Source: CAYNOZ01 sp964398955 (GTDB lineage: Archaea; Methanobacteriota_B; Thermococci; Thermococcales; CAYNOZ01). From it: a DNA stretch of 5,560 bases. This document shows positions 5,519 through 5,560 of this stretch, in pieces. The position numbers and the translations under genes are program-made. Position 1 is the first letter of the stretch, and the number at the start of each line of letters is the position of its first letter. The notes beneath the pieces are model-generated. The model searched no databases and was not told where the DNA came from. It saw only the letters and a program-made list of their open reading frames with translations. The stretch covers positions 1 through 5,560 of the forward strand of contig CAYNOZ010000078.1 in assembly GCA_964398955.1 (NCBI GenBank), read 5' to 3'.

Positions 5519-5524
5519 CACCCC
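5519..5524 (-). promoter_or_regulatory. Shine-Dalgarno GGGGTG that sets the reductase start at ATG 5513
   Basis: CACCCC on the + strand reads GGGGTG on the minus strand and leaves 5 bases before ATG 5513. The in-frame TTG at 5516 is too close, and the TTG at 5528 lies upstream. Farther upstream TTTAAG and TTTTTATTT (5541-5554, minus) are weak TATA candidates. The true promoter may be partly outside the window. Confidence 0.6.
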
Positions 5525-5560
5525 ACAAATGACAAAACCAAATAAAAACTTAAACAAAAT

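Noticed and set aside
5514..5528. TTG at 5528 as the reductase start (5 extra residues)
   Set aside because: GGGGTG at 5519-5524 lies inside the extension and is correctly spaced for ATG 5513. Family members begin close to the MADVLVS segment.

Overview
The window is AT-rich and most likely archaeal. Three features point that way: TATA boxes about 28-32 bp upstream of start codons, at least one apparently leaderless gene, and poly-T terminators without GC-rich stems. Where Shine-Dalgarno sites occur they are of the GGAGG or GGGGT type. The left-hand gene resembles a protein family I know mainly from haloarchaea, and the aldehyde dehydrogenase is acidic at its N-terminus. A low-GC, salt-adapted euryarchaeon is therefore plausible, but this is a guess and not a placement.

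Layout. Positions 1-66 hold at most a scrap of a gene, and two conflicting readings are given. Positions 67-429 are a gene-free, very AT-rich gap. Its right half carries several inverted repeats and could encode a short + strand RNA ending at a T6 run. Positions 430-1476 (minus) encode a 348-residue protein. Its N-terminal HsdR_N-type PD-(D/E)XK nuclease fold has lost the catalytic E-x-K pair (K80 and Q82 instead), and its C-terminal half is unrecognised. A 127-bp divergent promoter region separates it from a full-length aldehyde dehydrogenase at 1604-3064 (+). A poly-T terminator follows. Next is a MOFRL-family glycerate 2-kinase at 3164-4528 (+), whose start is a TTG set by a GGAGGA site. 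It is convergent, 7 bp apart, with a D-2-hydroxyacid dehydrogenase of the glyoxylate/hydroxypyruvate reductase type at 4536-5513 (minus).

How the genes fit. The three metabolic genes meet at D-glycerate. The reductase interconverts hydroxypyruvate and D-glycerate, and the kinase makes 2-phosphoglycerate for lower glycolysis. The aldehyde dehydrogenase could supply glycerate from glyceraldehyde, as in a non-phosphorylative Entner-Doudoroff route. Its C-terminal motif looks more like the 2-oxoglutarate-semialdehyde dehydrogenases, so its substrate is open. Each gene seems to have its own transcript.

The points most worth checking are the dead nuclease domain joined to an unknown C-terminal domain, the candidate RNA beside it, and a strong flip in strand-specific silent-site composition across the window. 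I see no CRISPR array, tRNA, rRNA or insertion sequence.
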